From Diogma glabrata (Eukaryota > Arthropoda > Insecta > Diptera > Cylindrotomidae): DNA of 64,000 nucleotides. Shown here piece after piece: positions 25,517-37,261 of the stretch; the stretch's first letter is position 1, and each line of letters begins with the position of its first letter. Where the stretch lies: the NCBI GenBank assembly GCA_963693315.1, contig OY856186.1:386795222-386859221 (forward strand), written 5' to 3'. Made by a program: the position numbers and the translations under genes. The notes under the pieces were generated by a model. It had not been told where the DNA came from, ran no database searches, and was given only the letters and a program-made list of their open reading frames with translations.

Positions 25517-26016
25517 ATGAATTATACAATCAAACTGATTATTCGGTCCTACATTCAAATGGTGATAATAGCTTAGTAAAATTATTTAAAATAGACCAAA
25601 ATACTCAAACGGATTCTAGGTACTTAACATCTCGTTCAATTCGGTTAAGAAGAAGTCAACGGTATTTCAACTTCCGAAAAGGGCTAACCAAAGACATTTT
25701 AAACGCAACTATTTGTGAAACCAGTGTCGATGAAAGACTATATCTTGATGTAGTTATAGCTGATACTTGCTTTAGAGGCCTACTTGATAGTGGAGCTACT
25801 ATTAGCGCATTGGGTGAGGGCTCGGAAAAATTTCTCTCAGACCCAAACATTAAATTTTATAATATGCCAGCTCATCTTAACACAGCTAGTGGACAAAAAC
25901 AAAAGATTTTAGGTCACATTAGGGTTCCAGTAGAGTTTAAGGGCAAAAAACGGATGGTGCGGTTGTACATAGTGCCAGGATTAACACAAAAGTTATATCT
26001 CGGTATGGACTTTTAG
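25388..26016 (+). CDS. pro: Protease portion of Pol
   Basis: Read in the -1 frame after the slippery site (an internal ATG is at 25483). The aspartic-protease active site is LLDSGATISALG, with a flap-side region (LNTASGQKQKILGHIRVPVE) and LYLGMDF near the end. It processes Gag-Pol inside the particle. The frame stops at TAG (26014-26016) directly after GMDF, where related elements usually have Trp and continue; the next codons (KLFGI) run straight into the RT frame. So this is a nonsense mutation, not a natural gene boundary. Confidence 0.85.
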
Positions 26017-28812
26017 AAACTTTTTGGAATAACACCAATGGTTATCAATGAAATAAGTGCAGGCCAATCACAGTCAATTGTTTTAGAATCTAAGGTTATG
26101 TCCCTTAATTCTGAAGAAAATCGTGATAAATTTCACACTCTCGATCCAGAACAAGAAAAAGAATTATCATGGGTTAAAGCTTCTTTTCCATGCTCTACTA
26201 TTCAAGGCTTAGGACGAACTCATTTATTAACCCATACCATAAATGTTGGCTCCGCTATGCCTGTAAAACAAAGGTATTATCCGGTATCCCCAGCGGTGCA
26301 AAAGGATCTGTTTCGTGAACTGGATAGAATGATAGCCTTAGATGTCATCGAAGAGAGCCATAGTTCATGGAGCTCTCCGGTAACTTTGGTGAAAAAGGCC
26401 AACGGGAAAGTTCGGTTATGCCTCGATGCGAGAAGAATTAATGACGTCACAATAAAAGACGCTTCTCCATTGCCAATTATAGAGGGTCTAATTAGTCGAC
26501 TTGGAAAAACCAAATTCATCACGAGTCTTGACTTAAAGGACGCCTTCTGGCAGATTCCATTGGAGGAGAAATCAAGAGATAAAACAGCATTTACGGTGCC
26601 CGGTCGTCCGCTTTACCAGTTTAAGGTAATGCCTTTTGGGCTGTGTAATGCGGCACAATCAATGTGTAATTTAATGCGAAAGGTTATACCTGCCCATCTG
26701 CATGACCGGGTATTCGTTTACCTGGACGATCTCTTGGTTGTCTCCGAAACATTTGAAGAACACATGTTGTTACTGTCAGAAGTCGCTCGGCTATTACGCG
26801 AGGCGAATTTAACAATAAATGTCGAAAAAAGTAAGCTCGTGATGAAGGAGGCAAAATACCTGGGTTATATTGTCGGTGATGGCTGCCTTAAAGTAGATCC
26901 AGAGAAAGTAGAAGCTATGCGGTCATATCCAGTTCCGAAAACAGCTAAAGATATAAGGAGATTCCTCGGCGTGACAGGATGGTACCGGCGCTTTATTAAA
27001 GATTATTCGAAGCTAGCCGCTCCACTTACCGATCTCTTGAAAAAGAAATCAAAGATTGAGTGGAATACGGCTGCTCAAATCGCCTATGAAGACCTTAAAG
27101 CGGCTTTAACCACAGCTCCCGTGTTACTTCACCCCGATTTCTCTCGTCCATTCATAATACAATGTGATGCTAGTACGACTGGTATCGGCGGAGTATTATG
27201 TCAACTTTCTGAGGACGGCGAGGAACGACCTATTGCATATTTCTCCAGGAAATTAAACTCAGCCCAACGCAATTATACTGTCACAGAGCTCGAGTGCTTA
27301 GCAGCGGTTGACAGTATTAAAAGGTTTCGTCCATATGTAGAAGGTCTTCCATTTACCGTTGTGACGGACCATGCTAGTTTACAATGGTTGATGGGTCAAA
27401 AGGATCTCTCAGGTAGACTAGCTCGGTGGAGTCTAAAGCTTCAGGCATTTGACTTTAAAATTCAGCACCGTAAGGGTACGGAGAACATTGTTCCAGATGT
27501 ACCATCACGCTACTCAACCGAGGAATTCTCCGTTGCGGAGATAAAAGATGTTGAAATAAGTCCACTACATCTTGATATGGCGTCGCCTGCATTTTTAGAT
27601 GCCGACTACCAGCAACTTATTTTTGAGCTACAGTCTGACCTGAAAGACAAAACGAATATGAAGGAGGAAGATGGTAAAATATACATAAATTCAAAAATAG
27701 GCCATTCCTACCTAGACACAGACCTATCGGATTGGAAACTATACATGCCAAAGCCATTGGTAAGCACTCTGATCGAAAAGGCTCATAATCCTCCCACATC
27801 ATCCCACTTTGGGGTTGCAAAAACATTAGAGGTGATACATAGGCAGTTTTATTGGCCAAACATGGCAAAAGATGTCAAATCATTTGTTAATGGGTGTGAA
27901 ACATGCAAGAAAATCAAACCGACAAATTACTCTACTCGTCCTCCCATGGGAAATTTCTCCGAAATTTCTCGGCCGTTGAACAAAATTTATGTGGATTTTC
28001 TTGGGCCATATCCCAGATCAAAAGGTGGCAATACACACATTCTAATTGTTTTAGATTGTTATTCTAGGTTCGTTTTATTAAAAGCTATAAGAAATGCAAC
28101 GGCTTCCATTCTCTGCAATTATCTCGAAAATGATGTTTTCAATGTATTCAGCGCTCCCGAGACTTTAGTATCTGATAATGGAAAGCAATTTGAGTCACAT
28201 CTGCTGTTCGATTTGTTGGAGAAATATGGAGTTAACCATTTGTTTACGCCCAAATATTCTCCACAATCCAACGCTTCCGAGCGAGTAAACCAATCTTTAT
28301 TGGCAGCAATACGTGCATACATCAGGGATTTTCATAAGGATTGGGATATTCATTTGAGTGAGGTAGCTAATGCACTCCGAAATGTGACACACAGCTCTAC
28401 TGGTTTCTCCCCACACTTTTTAGTTTTCGGTCAACACTATGTCCCTCATGGCAAGAACTATGAGATTTTGAGGAAACTGGAAGGTGTGGATAATAACCAT
28501 TTGTCAGTAGCGACAAAACTTGATAGGCTTACAATCGCTCAAAACAAAGTTTTAAGTCATCTTCGGGAAGCTTATCAACGCAGTGCAACAAGATACAACA
28601 TGCGCGCTCGTGAAAGAAGTTTCACTCCTGGCCAAATAGTCTTTTATAGAAATTTTACACTAAGCGACGCAGTGAAGAACTACTCCGCAAAGTTGGCTCC
28701 GAAATTTGAAAAAGGCAAAATTTTATCTCGGGTAGGGAATGTGGCGTACGAGGTAGAAAATGTGAACGGCAAGAAAATGGGAATATACCACACTAAGGAT
28801 CTACGAACATAA
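26017..28812 (+). CDS. pol: Reverse transcriptase, RNase H and integrase of Pol
   Basis: Same frame as protease after the single TAG; the first ATG is at 26038. RT: RLCLDARRINDVTIKDASPL, SLDLKDAFWQIP (first Asp), VMPFGLCNAAQSM and catalytic VYLDDLLVVS (about residue 229 from 26038). RNase H: IIQCDASTTGIGGVL, ELECLAAV and VVTDHASLQWLMG. Integrase: an HHCC zinc finger ending CETCKKIK, then the DDE triad in YVDFLGPYP, LVSDNGKQFE and SPQSNASERVNQ. The C-terminal region ends YHTKDLRT before TAA. All catalytic residues are present; only the upstream TAG would block synthesis. No chromodomain or env is evident. Confidence 0.92.
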   Translation, partial: KLFGITPMVINEISAGQSQSIVLESKVMSLNSEENRDKFHTLDPEQEKELSWVKASFPCSTIQGLGRTHLLTHTINVGSAMPVKQRYYPVSPAVQKDLFRELDRMIALDVIEESHSSWSSPVTLVKKANGKVRLCLDARRINDVTIKDASPLPIIEGLISRLGKTKFITSLDLKDAFWQIPLEEKSRDKTAFTVPGRPLYQFKVMPFGLCNAAQSMCNLMRKVIPAHLHDRVFVYLDDLLVVSETFEEHMLLLSEVARLLREANLTINVEKSKLVMKEAKYLGYIVGDGCLKVDPEKVEAMRSYPVPKTAKDIRRFLGVTGWYRRFIKDYSKLAAPLTDLLKKKSKIEWNTAAQIAYEDLKAALTTAPVLLHPDFSRPFIIQCDASTTGIGGVLCQLSEDGEERPIAYFSRKLNSAQRNYTVTELECLAAVDSIKRFRPYVEGLPFTVVTDHASLQWLMGQKDLSGRLARWSLKLQAFDFKIQHRKGTENIVPDVPSRYSTEEFSVAEIKDVEISPLHLDMASPAFLDADYQQLIFELQSDLKDKTNMKEEDGKIYINSKIGHSYLDTDLSDWKLYMPKPLVSTLIEKAHNPPTSSHFGVAKTLEVIHRQFYWPNMAKDVKSFVNGCETCKKIKPTNYSTRPPMGNFSEISRPLNKIYVDFLGPYPRSKGGNTHILIVLDCYSRFVLLKAIRNATASILCNYLENDVFNVFSAPETLVSDNGKQFESHLLFDLLEKYGVNHLFTPKYSPQSNASERVNQSLLAAIRAYIRDFHKDWDIHLSEVANALRNVTHSSTGFSPHFLVFGQHYVPHGKNYEILRKLEGVDNNHLSVATKLDRLTIAQNKVLSHLREAYQRSATRYNMRARERSFTPGQIVFYRNFTLSDAVKNYSAKLAPKFEKGKILSRVGNVAYEVENVNGKKMGIYHTKDLRT

Positions 28813-28916
28813 AGTATTTTCTTCAAACGAATAGTTCAGGTACAATGATTGTCATTGTTTCCCATAGCCCGGCTTTTCGTAAGAGACTCATCTCAAGGTG
28901 TGGGACTGCCCCTCGT
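28813..28916 (+). other. Pol-LTR spacer with weak polypurine tract
   Basis: About 100 bp. The expected polypurine tract just before the 3' LTR is poor: the best candidate is AAGGTGTGGGA at about 28895, followed by a pyrimidine-rich CTGCCCCTCGT. Confidence 0.45.
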
Positions 28917-30357
28917 TGTGACAGCGTTGCTGATCAAAGTTTTATATTATTAGTAAAAGAAATGAGAGAAGAAATGAGATTGTTGTTCATTGTTGCAACA
29001 ACTTGTGCAACATGTAGCATCATTTAACATATTCTTATTTTGGACTAACCTATTTAATTCTTTTTTTTCAATCCTGTTGTTTCTGTAGTTATTTCATTTT
29101 AATTATTTGTTTTAATTACGAGTTTGATCGATTTTTCTCCCACCCATATTTTTTCTAAACATATGATATTGCGTTTGGAAGATTATAGGCTTAAATAAAT
29201 TTTATTCCGAATATAATTTTAGTCTTCTTTCCTTGATTTTATAAAATACAATTTGTTTAATAAAAATTAAAGTTAATAATACGGTGCTTTAAAAGTGTTA
29301 AATTTAAATATATTATCAAATACCTACCGTGGAAAATAAATTGGTAAAATAGTTTCAAGTGAAACGTGAAACATTTGAGGTTCTACGTGAGCGTTATACG
29401 AATACGATTCAGATTGTTTCAGTTTTAATAACAGAGTATAATCGCGAATCAAACAGCGAACATAAACCGCATGTTAGGAAATTCAATTAACGGATTTCAA
29501 CAGAACATTTTTAATGACGTTCATGTAGATGTTCATATAGCGGACGTTCTTGTTAATAATATAACATTTTTTGCAAAGGTCAGGGAAAGGGGACACCAAA
29601 TAAGAATTTCATTTATTTCTTTAATTAAATTACATAATAACAGGATTTTGAATTACAATAGATTTCGGTATTTTTAAATGGAAAATTCATCATTTATATC
29701 TTGTTTCCATAAATTATAAATTAATAATTTTTTTGTGTTTTCACGAACATTTAATAATTTTTGAAATTTTCTAGTACAAATTAATATTTAAATAGTGAAT
29801 TATATTATCCTTTTGACAGAACATAAAGAAAGTTTAGTTCTGGTAAGATTATATTATAATATTATTATATTCTTCTACATTTAAATCGATTTATGTGTAT
29901 ACGAATGTTATTGTGCTTGTTTTACAGAACATTTTTTTTGTGAGATATCACGTTTCAAGATAATTTTGATCATTTGATAATATTTGATAATTTAGAATTA
30001 ATACTTAAATAGAAATTAGTATTTTAAGTAAGTTCAAGTAATACATTTAGATATATTGATTGTTTTCAAATTTTTTTTAGAAGAAATATACTGTTAAAAT
30101 GAACTGCTAAAGTTTTATTTGAGTGGGTTGGTAACAGTCAGACGTGATGTGACGTGAAGCAGGCAAGATAACTTCCATTCCCCAGCAAGCCTCCTATTTT
30201 CCCAAAAATTTTTTCAGCAGCTCTTACAAGATCCTGAAACGATTGGACAAGACCCCCCCAAAACATGAGCTTAAGTCGGCAAATCGAGCTGTGTCCAGCT
30301 ACAACTATTTTCAGGATTCTGATTGTGTGCCTGATTCTTGAATCTGGTAACATAACA
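28917..30357 (+). repeat. 3' LTR (1441 bp)
   Basis: Begins TGTGACAGCG and ends GGTAACATAACA. It lacks the MITE present in the 5' copy and has short private insertions near 29281 (TACGGTGCTT) and 30078. Confidence 0.93.
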
Positions 30358-30360
30358 CGT

Positions 30361-30539
30361 GTGGCAAGATGTTGTAACATCACTTTTGACGATTCTATCG
30401 TATTTTACGCTAATCGGTATGCTGTAAGACAAAACGACTGTCGTAAATACGATAATCGACAGTCGTTTTGTGTTACAACATACCGATTAGCGTAAAATAC
30501 GATAAAATCGTCAAAAATCATGTTACAACATCTTGCCAC
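30361..30539. mobile_element. 179-bp palindromic MITE
   Basis: GTGGCAAGATGTTGTAACAT at 30361 mirrors the end at 30539. The inner arms (CGTATTTTACGCTAATCGG and ACAAAACGACTGTCG) also pair, leaving a loop of about 12 nt. It starts only three bases after the 3' LTR. No clear target duplication. Confidence 0.8.
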
Positions 30540-30849
30540 TGGTTTATATTACTATACCAACAAATGAACTTTTTTTAATTTATTAGGGGAATATTTAGTA
30601 AACTATAGAACTACTGTTAAAGAATTTTAATCAAATTCACTAGTTGTGGAATAAATACAATTACAATGGAAGACATACGCATGGAAAGCATATATTCTTT
30701 AGTAGTCGTGGATAAAATAATTTATGATTTAGTGACTTGTAAGTTTTCTTCGTTGTATATTTTTGGATCTATGGAATGAGTTGTGACAGAATAAATACAT
30801 TATTGGTAATACGTATATTAAAACCAAACAACACACAAATTAAATGGAA
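30540..30849. other. AT-rich spacer
   Basis: No gene or repeat structure recognised. Confidence 0.5.
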
Positions 30850-32330
30850 TGGGGGGAATGGTCTGGATTTTGCACATTTTTTAGAATAACTCAAAAATTG
30901 TATACCGCAGAATTTAATAAAAATTGCAATATTTCTGAAATTTGGTGCTCTTTCAAATGACACCCTACTCGCTTGGGTCAAAAAAAGTTTTTTTTCCCTC
31001 CTTACACCCATTCCCTAAGCACACAGAAATATAATTATTTGAGAGTTCGCTATAATTTTCGTTCAAAATATAGCAAACTTCCTGTCTTTATGAATTTTTT
31101 CTGTCAATCAGTGCTGAAACGTAGGGGGGGGGGGGGACGGTCTGGAATTTGCACATTTTTTAGAATAACTCAAAAACTGTGTACCGCAAAATCCTAAAAA
31201 AAAATTGCAATGTTTTGGAAATTTGGTGGTCTTTAAAATGATACCCCACTCACTTGGGTCAAAAAAGTTTTTTTTTTACCCTTCTTACACCCATCCCTTA
31301 AACACACAGAAATATAATTATTTGAGAGTTCGCTATAATATTCGTTCAAAATATAGCAAGCTTCCTGTCTCTATGAATTTTTTCTGTCAATCAGTGTCGA
31401 AACGTAGGGGGGGAGGGGGGTCTGGAATTTGCACATTTTTTAGAATAACTCAAAAACTGTGTACCGCTCTAATAAAAATTGTAGAGTTTCTGAAATTTGG
31501 TGCTCTTTCAAATGACATCCAACTCGCTTGGGTCAAAAAAGTTTTTTTCACCCTTCCCCACCCCAATCCATTGAAAGCACAAAAATATAATTATTTGAGG
31601 GTTCGCTATAATTTTCGTTCAGAGTTTATCAAACTTCCTGTCTCTGTGAATTTTTTCAAATTTTTCTGTTAATTCGGCTCGAAATGCAAGGGGGGGGCTG
31701 CTTTTTGTGCCACTTTATTGACAATAATTCAAAAACTATTCATTGAAAAATTCTAAAAAAATGGCAATTTTTCTAAAATCAAGTGATCTATCAAATGACA
31801 CCCCACATGACCTGGTTTTAAATTATGTTTTTACCCCTTAACATTCCCACCCCGTTAATAAATAAAGTTATGAGTATCTGCCGCTTTTTTATATTTTTCA
31901 TTAAAAACCTATTCATTTTTCTATCATTCCAAATGTATTTCAAGATTTTCGATGAAGTAGGGTCGGAGTTAATCGGGGCAATAAAACATCGAGAAAACGT
32001 AATTTTTCAAAATTATACAAAAAATGGTGAGGTGTAAAATACCAAAATACATTTTTAAATAATGCTGAAATGAAGCCCTTTCATATGATACCCTACTCTT
32101 CTCGATAAAAAAATGTATGTTTTCAAAGGCTTTACATCGTACCTCTTTAAAACAAACGATCACAACTTTATTTATTTTTTACTCCGCCATCTTGTGTGGA
32201 TAGGTTAGTTTTGTAAGCACCTCAAATTTTAAGTTCATCGGATTAATGGTTACCGAAATAATCGAAGGAGAAGGAGAGTACACGTTGTACTCTCACCAAT
32301 AGTGTTCCGTATAAAAAACGGAATCCTAAA
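30850..32330. repeat. Tandem array, about 285-bp units, 4-5 divergent copies
   Basis: Units begin near 30850, 31132, 31416 and 31690, with a fifth, weaker one near 32010. Each has, in order, a G-run, GCACATTTTTTAGAATAACT, CAAAAACTGTGTACCGC, CTTTCAAATGACACCC, GGGTCAAAAAA and AATTATTTGAGAGTTCGCT. Similarity falls from the first copies to the last. The frames in this region (for example 31205-31672) repeat with the units and are not genes. Confidence 0.85.
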
Positions 32331-32344
32331 AAGTATGAAAAAAT

Positions 32345-32575
32345 CTTAAATAATGTGCAGGAGAGAAGAGCGATTTCTCTGTAGCTTGCAGACGATTATC
32401 GTTTTATGGATTGCTATGAGCATACATGAATTCCAGTCCTATGGCAGTTTAAGTCCTCCAGATCATTTAAACAAGTTCAAACAATCTTGAAGATAGAGTT
32501 TCACCACCTTCTACAATCATTTCGAATGTTATATCGTCGATACCAGGTGCTCTATTACGTTTTGTGGAATTAATA
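32345..32575 (-). pseudogene. LINE reverse transcriptase scrap
   Basis: On the minus strand the sequence reads NRAPGIDDITFEMIVEGGE and then, after a stop, WNSCMLIAIHKTIIVCKLQ. These correspond to the K-A-P-G-x-D-x-I and W-x-x-x-x-I-x-P-I-x-K blocks of RTE-like RTs. Several stops; ancient. Confidence 0.55.
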
Positions 32576-32614
32576 GTTTCGGAGTGAAATTAAAATATTT
32601 TCTATTAAATATAG

Positions 32615-32726
32615 AAATGGGAGTCGGAGTCGGTGTCGGCGTCAGAGTCGGAGTCTGATTTAAAATTTATAAAACTTAGATTCTTAGTCGGATTCGTTTA
32701 ATTTTGGCACCGACCCCGCAGCCCTG
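32615..32726. repeat. hAT-like terminus with GTCGGA repeats
   Basis: GGAGTCGGAGTCGGTGTCGG repeats lead to ACCGACCCCGCAGCCCTG. Read inward from 32726 this is CAGGGCTGCGGGGTCGG, a familiar hAT/MITE end. No matching left end was found, so it is truncated. Confidence 0.5.
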
Positions 32727-33239
32727 AATTCCTGGTTCTAATTGAGAGAGTTTTGCTAAAGCATACATGTCAGAAGTTGTGCAAAATTTTTATCGAATAA
32801 AAAACAGTTATTGGTTTGTTTCTCTCATCCTTTAGATATGAAAACCATCCTCGAGGTTAAAGCTTGCTTTGAACACGCTATAGAAATATAAAAGGATGAT
32901 GCTAAAACCAATTTGCAAGAACAGATATTTTTATTTTATGAAGATATGTATGAAACAAATATTTCGACTGTCAATCGTGTTCTGTTAAGGATGAATATTG
33001 TATTGCCTATTTGGCTTGCAATCTTTAAAGTTGCAGCATCCAGAATTACGTAGTTTTTTCTACTTGATTATTCCACAATGGCTGTTTCTGAGCATTTCTC
33101 AGGAGTTTCTTGTTCAGGAGTGTCTAGTTAACCATTACCATAGGTGGATATAGATTGTATCCGGTTTACTAAAGGGATCCATGGATGTGTGTGGTTCTCT
33201 TTGGTGTGGTTTAATTCATCAATCAAGATTATTTACAGG
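32727..33239. other. Non-coding region
   Basis: No gene or element end recognised. Contains minor repeated words (TCTCAGGAGTTTCTTGTTCAGGA). Confidence 0.45.
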
Positions 33240-33483
33240 GGCCCTATTCTCGAACACATAAATGTGAATTTTGACAATATTGTGAAGCTTGTATTGCATA
33301 GTATTAAACGATAACGGTAACGATTTTCCGAAAAATGAATTTCACAATAATTGTTTAAATTTAATTTTGACAATATTTTGAAATTCGTTTTTCGTAAAAT
33401 CGTTAACGTTACCGTTGAATGTGATGAAATACAAACTTCACAATATTGTTAAAATTCACATTTATGTGTTCGGGAATAGGGCC
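33240..33483. mobile_element. 244-bp palindromic MITE
   Basis: GGCCCTATTCTCGAACACAT at 33240 mirrors the end at 33483. The inner segments (AATTTTGACAATATTGTGAA; GTAACGATTTTCCGAAAAA) pair as well, so the whole unit folds back. Target duplication not resolved. Confidence 0.75.
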
Positions 33484-34515
33484 TGTGGTGTGTGGAATTT
33501 ATGGTGCAGGTGTGTGATAATTCTTTGTTTATGTGGCAGTCAATTGAATCAAGAAAGTTTTTAACAGATATCCAGGCTCTAAAACTCTAGGTAATTATTT
33601 AATGGCAACGAAACGGTATCGTTCGAAAAAGCCGACATGTCCAACAACCTAGAGGTCTCAGTTTTCTTAAGCTCGCTGCTTGAAGTTTCTGATATATTCA
33701 TAGAGCCGGGTAAGCTATTTTTTCTCTCCTCGATAAACACTTTGTTCAAGCAGACTCTTCTATGATCTGTTCTGGCTCTAATAGGACTATTTAATCCTTA
33801 TTCGAATCTGAGCTGACCCATTTCAGTGTTAGAAAAAGTGGATTCGAACCGAATTTGGGATCAGTAAATATGATGATAATTAGGTTGTCGACCTTGATTC
33901 ATGTGTTATCTAACTAACGCTGCAATCAATCGGACACAGTCCTCGTAGTCAGAGATTGTTATGATAGAGATAAAGAAAGAGATATAATTTCTATAAACTT
34001 ATTTGTAATTATTAATTTTGTAATTTTTCAAAGCAGAAAATTTTCACTTAGTTTGAATTTTTCAGTTTTTTAGGTAGGGAAAGCCTGAATTTAGTCAGAA
34101 CCTGATCAGTCCAGAAAAGGCAAGACCTATCAGGGCAATCTGATGTGAACCTGTTCCGGACCTCATTTGGAATAGCCTTTTAGAGTTAACCTTATTTGAA
34201 TATATTCAGCCCTGATTTGGGGTTGTTATGATCTAAATGAGATACACAAAAAACGGACATTGTTTTAATGTACAATAATAAAATTATGAACATATATGTT
34301 ATTCGATGTATTCAAATCTGTGTTTATGTTAAAGACTAGTCTTTAATTGTTTATGAAATTTAGCAAATATGACTCAATCCAACCGAAATTTCTTTCTGGC
34401 AAAATTAAACAAATTATCGTTAACATGCTCCGGTTCGCTAAAAACAATTAATTCGATCAAAAAACTTTAAAAAAATATCATCCAGCAATCTAATGCATCC
34501 ACTTCTCTATGCTGG
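33484..34515. other. Region upstream of SLC17 copy 1
   Basis: No coding frame. A minus-strand GGTTCGAATCC-like word at 33840-33850 has no tRNA around it. This sequence is not homologous to the promoter regions of copies 2 and 3. Confidence 0.45.
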
Positions 34516-36087
34516 ATGAACTTTAACTGCTTTAACCAACACAAAAAAACTAATCTAAACATTTTTAATTTAGCCTCGAAATATGGAATTCGTCATTTAC
34601 AAATATTACTGCTATTTTTACTTTTATCAATAACATTTTCAAATCGCGTAAATTTATCTGTAGCAATTGTGGCTATGGTCGATGATACAGAAAATATACA
34701 GTTTAAGGTAACATTACCATTAAATAAATGTTATTCTAGTTATAATCGTTAAATTTTCTTTTAAGCAATACGATTGGGATACATCAATACAGTCAATTGT
34801 TTTAAGTAGTTTTTTTTGGGGATATATTACATCACAGCTTCCAGCAGGACCATTATCTCAGAAATATGGAGCAAAAATATTACTTCTAATTTCATGTGTT
34901 ATGAGCTCATTGTTGACTCTACTTACCCCATGGTTTGCTTCATTTGGAGGATGGAAAATGGTGTGTGCTATTCGTGTTCTGATAGGCATAAGTCAAGGAT
35001 TTGTATATGCATGTACAAATACATTATTAACGAAATGGGTTCCACCTACGGAACGAAGCAGTCTTTCAGCAATTGTTTATGCTGGAGCACAATTTGGAAC
35101 TGTAGTAATGTTAGCAGTTGGTGGGTTGTTAGCAGCGTCAGTAGGATGGCCTAGTATTTTTTATTCTTCCGGTGGTTCTGGTTTAATTTGGTCTGTCTGT
35201 TGGTGGTCTTACGGCGCCGAATCTCCATCTGATTATAAAAATATTTCAAAAGAGGAAAAGGAATATATTGAGAATTCAAATACAGATAGCTTAGATAGAA
35301 ATTCTCATTCGTTGACTGTTCCATGGGTTGCTGTTTTTAAAAATGTTCCATTTTTGTCATTAATTTTTGTCCATTGTAGTAATAATTGGGGATTTTGGAC
35401 TCTTCTTACTAATATTCCAACATATATGAAAAATGTTTTAGATTTTGACATAAAAAGTAACGGACTTCTTTCTGCATTACCATATTTTGTGATGTGGATC
35501 TTAGGAGTTTTCTTTGGATTTTTATCCGATTTTCTTATAAAAAGAAAATATATATCACAAACAGCCGGTAGAAAAATATTTAATTCAATTGCATTTTGGA
35601 ATGCAATGATAATGCTTATCGGATTAGGTTATGTAACGAAGGAAGAAAAAGAAATTGGTGTATTATTACTGACACTTGGTGTTGGAGTTTCATCAGCAGC
35701 ATATGCTGGCTTTATGGTATATATATAAATGAAATATGTACTTCAATCGATTTCCAATTTTTTATGTATGTTTATTTTTCTTTCAAGATAAATCATATGG
35801 ATTTATCACCAAATTATGCTGGTACGTTGATGGGAGTTACAAATTGTGTTTCAAACATAATTTCAATTATCGCACCGTTAGTTGTTGGAATAATTGTTAC
35901 AGACGAGGTGCGTTGAATTGGTAAAAGTTTTGTGATAACAATTTTATAAAACTAGAACTTTCTCTTTTAGAAAGATCAATCCGAATGGAAAGTTGTGTTT
36001 TTTATATCAGCAGGCATTTATTTCATTGGAAATTTAATTTTTATTCTGTTTGGAAAAGCAATGATACAACCTTTCAACGATGCGTAA
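34516..36087 (+). CDS. SLC17-family anion/phosphate transporter, copy 1
   Basis: Four exons: 34516-34707, 34766-35716, 35788-35907, 35971-36087 (TAA), with introns of 58-71 nt and GT/AG borders. The product is about 459 residues, the usual SLC17 size, with about 12 membrane spans expected. SLC17 signatures are NRVNLSVAIVAMV (TM1), WGYITSQLPAGPLSQKYGAK, RVLIGISQGFVYACTNTLL, KWVPPTERSSLSAIVYAGAQ, YMKNVLDFDIKSNGLLSALP and NHMDLSPNYAGTLMGVTN. Such proteins move organic anions or inorganic phosphate with Na+ or H+ across plasma or lysosomal membranes; the substrate here is unknown. The start is uncertain: TTTTTAATTTAG|CC at 34573 is a strong acceptor conserved in all three copies, so a separate upstream first exon may be used instead of the ATG at 34516. 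No lesions seen. Confidence 0.88.
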
Positions 36088-37050
36088 TACAACAGGAACA
36101 AAAATTGGCAAATCTTAATAGAAATAATTTTACTTTAAACATTACATAATGTCAATAAATTTAGACTTTAAGAATTGAAAAATAAAAAAGAATATAAATA
36201 AAATAAATTAAAAATAACATATATTTAAATTCACTTATTAAAAAAGTCGCTCGTATTTCATTTACACTATTTTATGTACACTATTCAGCATACCGGATAT
36301 AAATAATTTTTTGTAACACATGCATAAAAAATATGCAATTGAAACTTTACCTACAATTTTTTAAATTTATACTTTAAACGATGACTTCCAGTCGGTAAAA
36401 AAAATATCTGTAATATCTGTAAAAGTTTTTAGAGAAAATATATGAACTATTTTCATTATTCATATTGTCAAATTCATCTACTAAAAACTTACAAAACGAC
36501 ATATCTAAATTTTACTGTGTAAAAAACCAACAAGATTGGATTTTTTATATAGCATTTTTACCAGTGTAAAATAATGTTATTATTGTTTTCGACTGTTATT
36601 ATTCCATCTGTAGGCGAACACAATATATAACATTATTTTACACTGGTAAAAAGGCTTATGTTCACATAATTTTTCAATAGATATGCATAGCTGGTATTTT
36701 TGTTGTCGCAATTGTTTAAATGCAGCTTAGATGTTCATTTCTACTTTATGTTCTTTTTACGATTGAACATTTTTCAGCCTCGAAAAGATTGTTGGCAAGC
36801 ATAAGTACTGCGATGCCAAATAATACTGTTTGTTGAAGTGCTAGCTGTGATAAATTCGGATACGACTCCATTTTGTTGGAGTGAATTGGTTGCTTTGGAC
36901 ATCGTTCAATTCGAGTTCGAACTTGGCATCAACTGTATTCACATCAGCGGCAAATGGTTTAGCAAATAATATTATTGCTAGTTCATGATTTTTTAAATCT
37001 AAAAATCTTTCATCGAATTAATTTTTTATAAGTGGTCAAGTAATAATAGA
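36088..37050. other. Intergenic region after copy 1
   Basis: AT-rich, with AATAAA-type polyadenylation words at about 36180-36210 and one 98-bp palindrome. No gene. Confidence 0.5.
36555..36652. repeat. 98-bp palindrome (MITE-like)
   Basis: TTTTTACCAGTGTAAAATAA at 36555 is mirrored by the end TTATTTTACACTGGTAAAAA at 36652, around a loop of about 30 nt. Confidence 0.75.
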
Positions 37051-37261
37051 CGAGGAAATAAAGCACTAAACATAAGCAAATTGGCAGAGTAAGATTGATC
37101 AAGATGCGGTTTTTTGCATTCGATTCAGGAAGCCGTCAGGAAAGTTTGTGTACAAAGCCACTTTTCGGCAAATGCATATTGCACCCGTGCATAAAAAAAT
37201 GCATTTTTTAAAAGTGCATCCAGTGCAAAAGTGCATTACAGAAATAGACCCATTTTTGGTA

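Larger units (their letters stand above)
20943..30357 (+). mobile_element. Ty3/gypsy LTR retrotransposon, nearly intact
   Basis: About 9.4 kb: 5' LTR, primer-binding site, gag, pro-pol in the -1 frame, 3' LTR. The domain order protease-RT-RNase H-integrase places it in Ty3/gypsy (Metaviridae). The LTRs share TGTGACAG...ATAACA ends and differ by only about ten substitutions plus a few indels over 1.4 kb, so it is young. The flanking 4-mers are CCTG (left) and CGTG (right), an imperfect target duplication. Pol carries one nonsense codon. No env-like frame follows pol. It inserted 27 bp from the end of the 17.9-20.9 kb DNA transposon. Confidence 0.93.

Noticed and set aside
21584..29677. 68-codon frame present in both LTRs (21584-21790, 29471-29677)
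   Set aside because: Conserved because the LTRs are copies; no domain and a composition typical of AT-rich non-coding DNA.
20939..30361. Exact target duplication for the LTR retrotransposon
   Set aside because: Flanks are CCTG and CGTG, one mismatch in four; suggestive but not claimed as a perfect duplication.
33840..33850. GGTTCGAATCC on the minus strand, resembling a tRNA B box
   Set aside because: No A box or acceptor/anticodon stems can be drawn around it.
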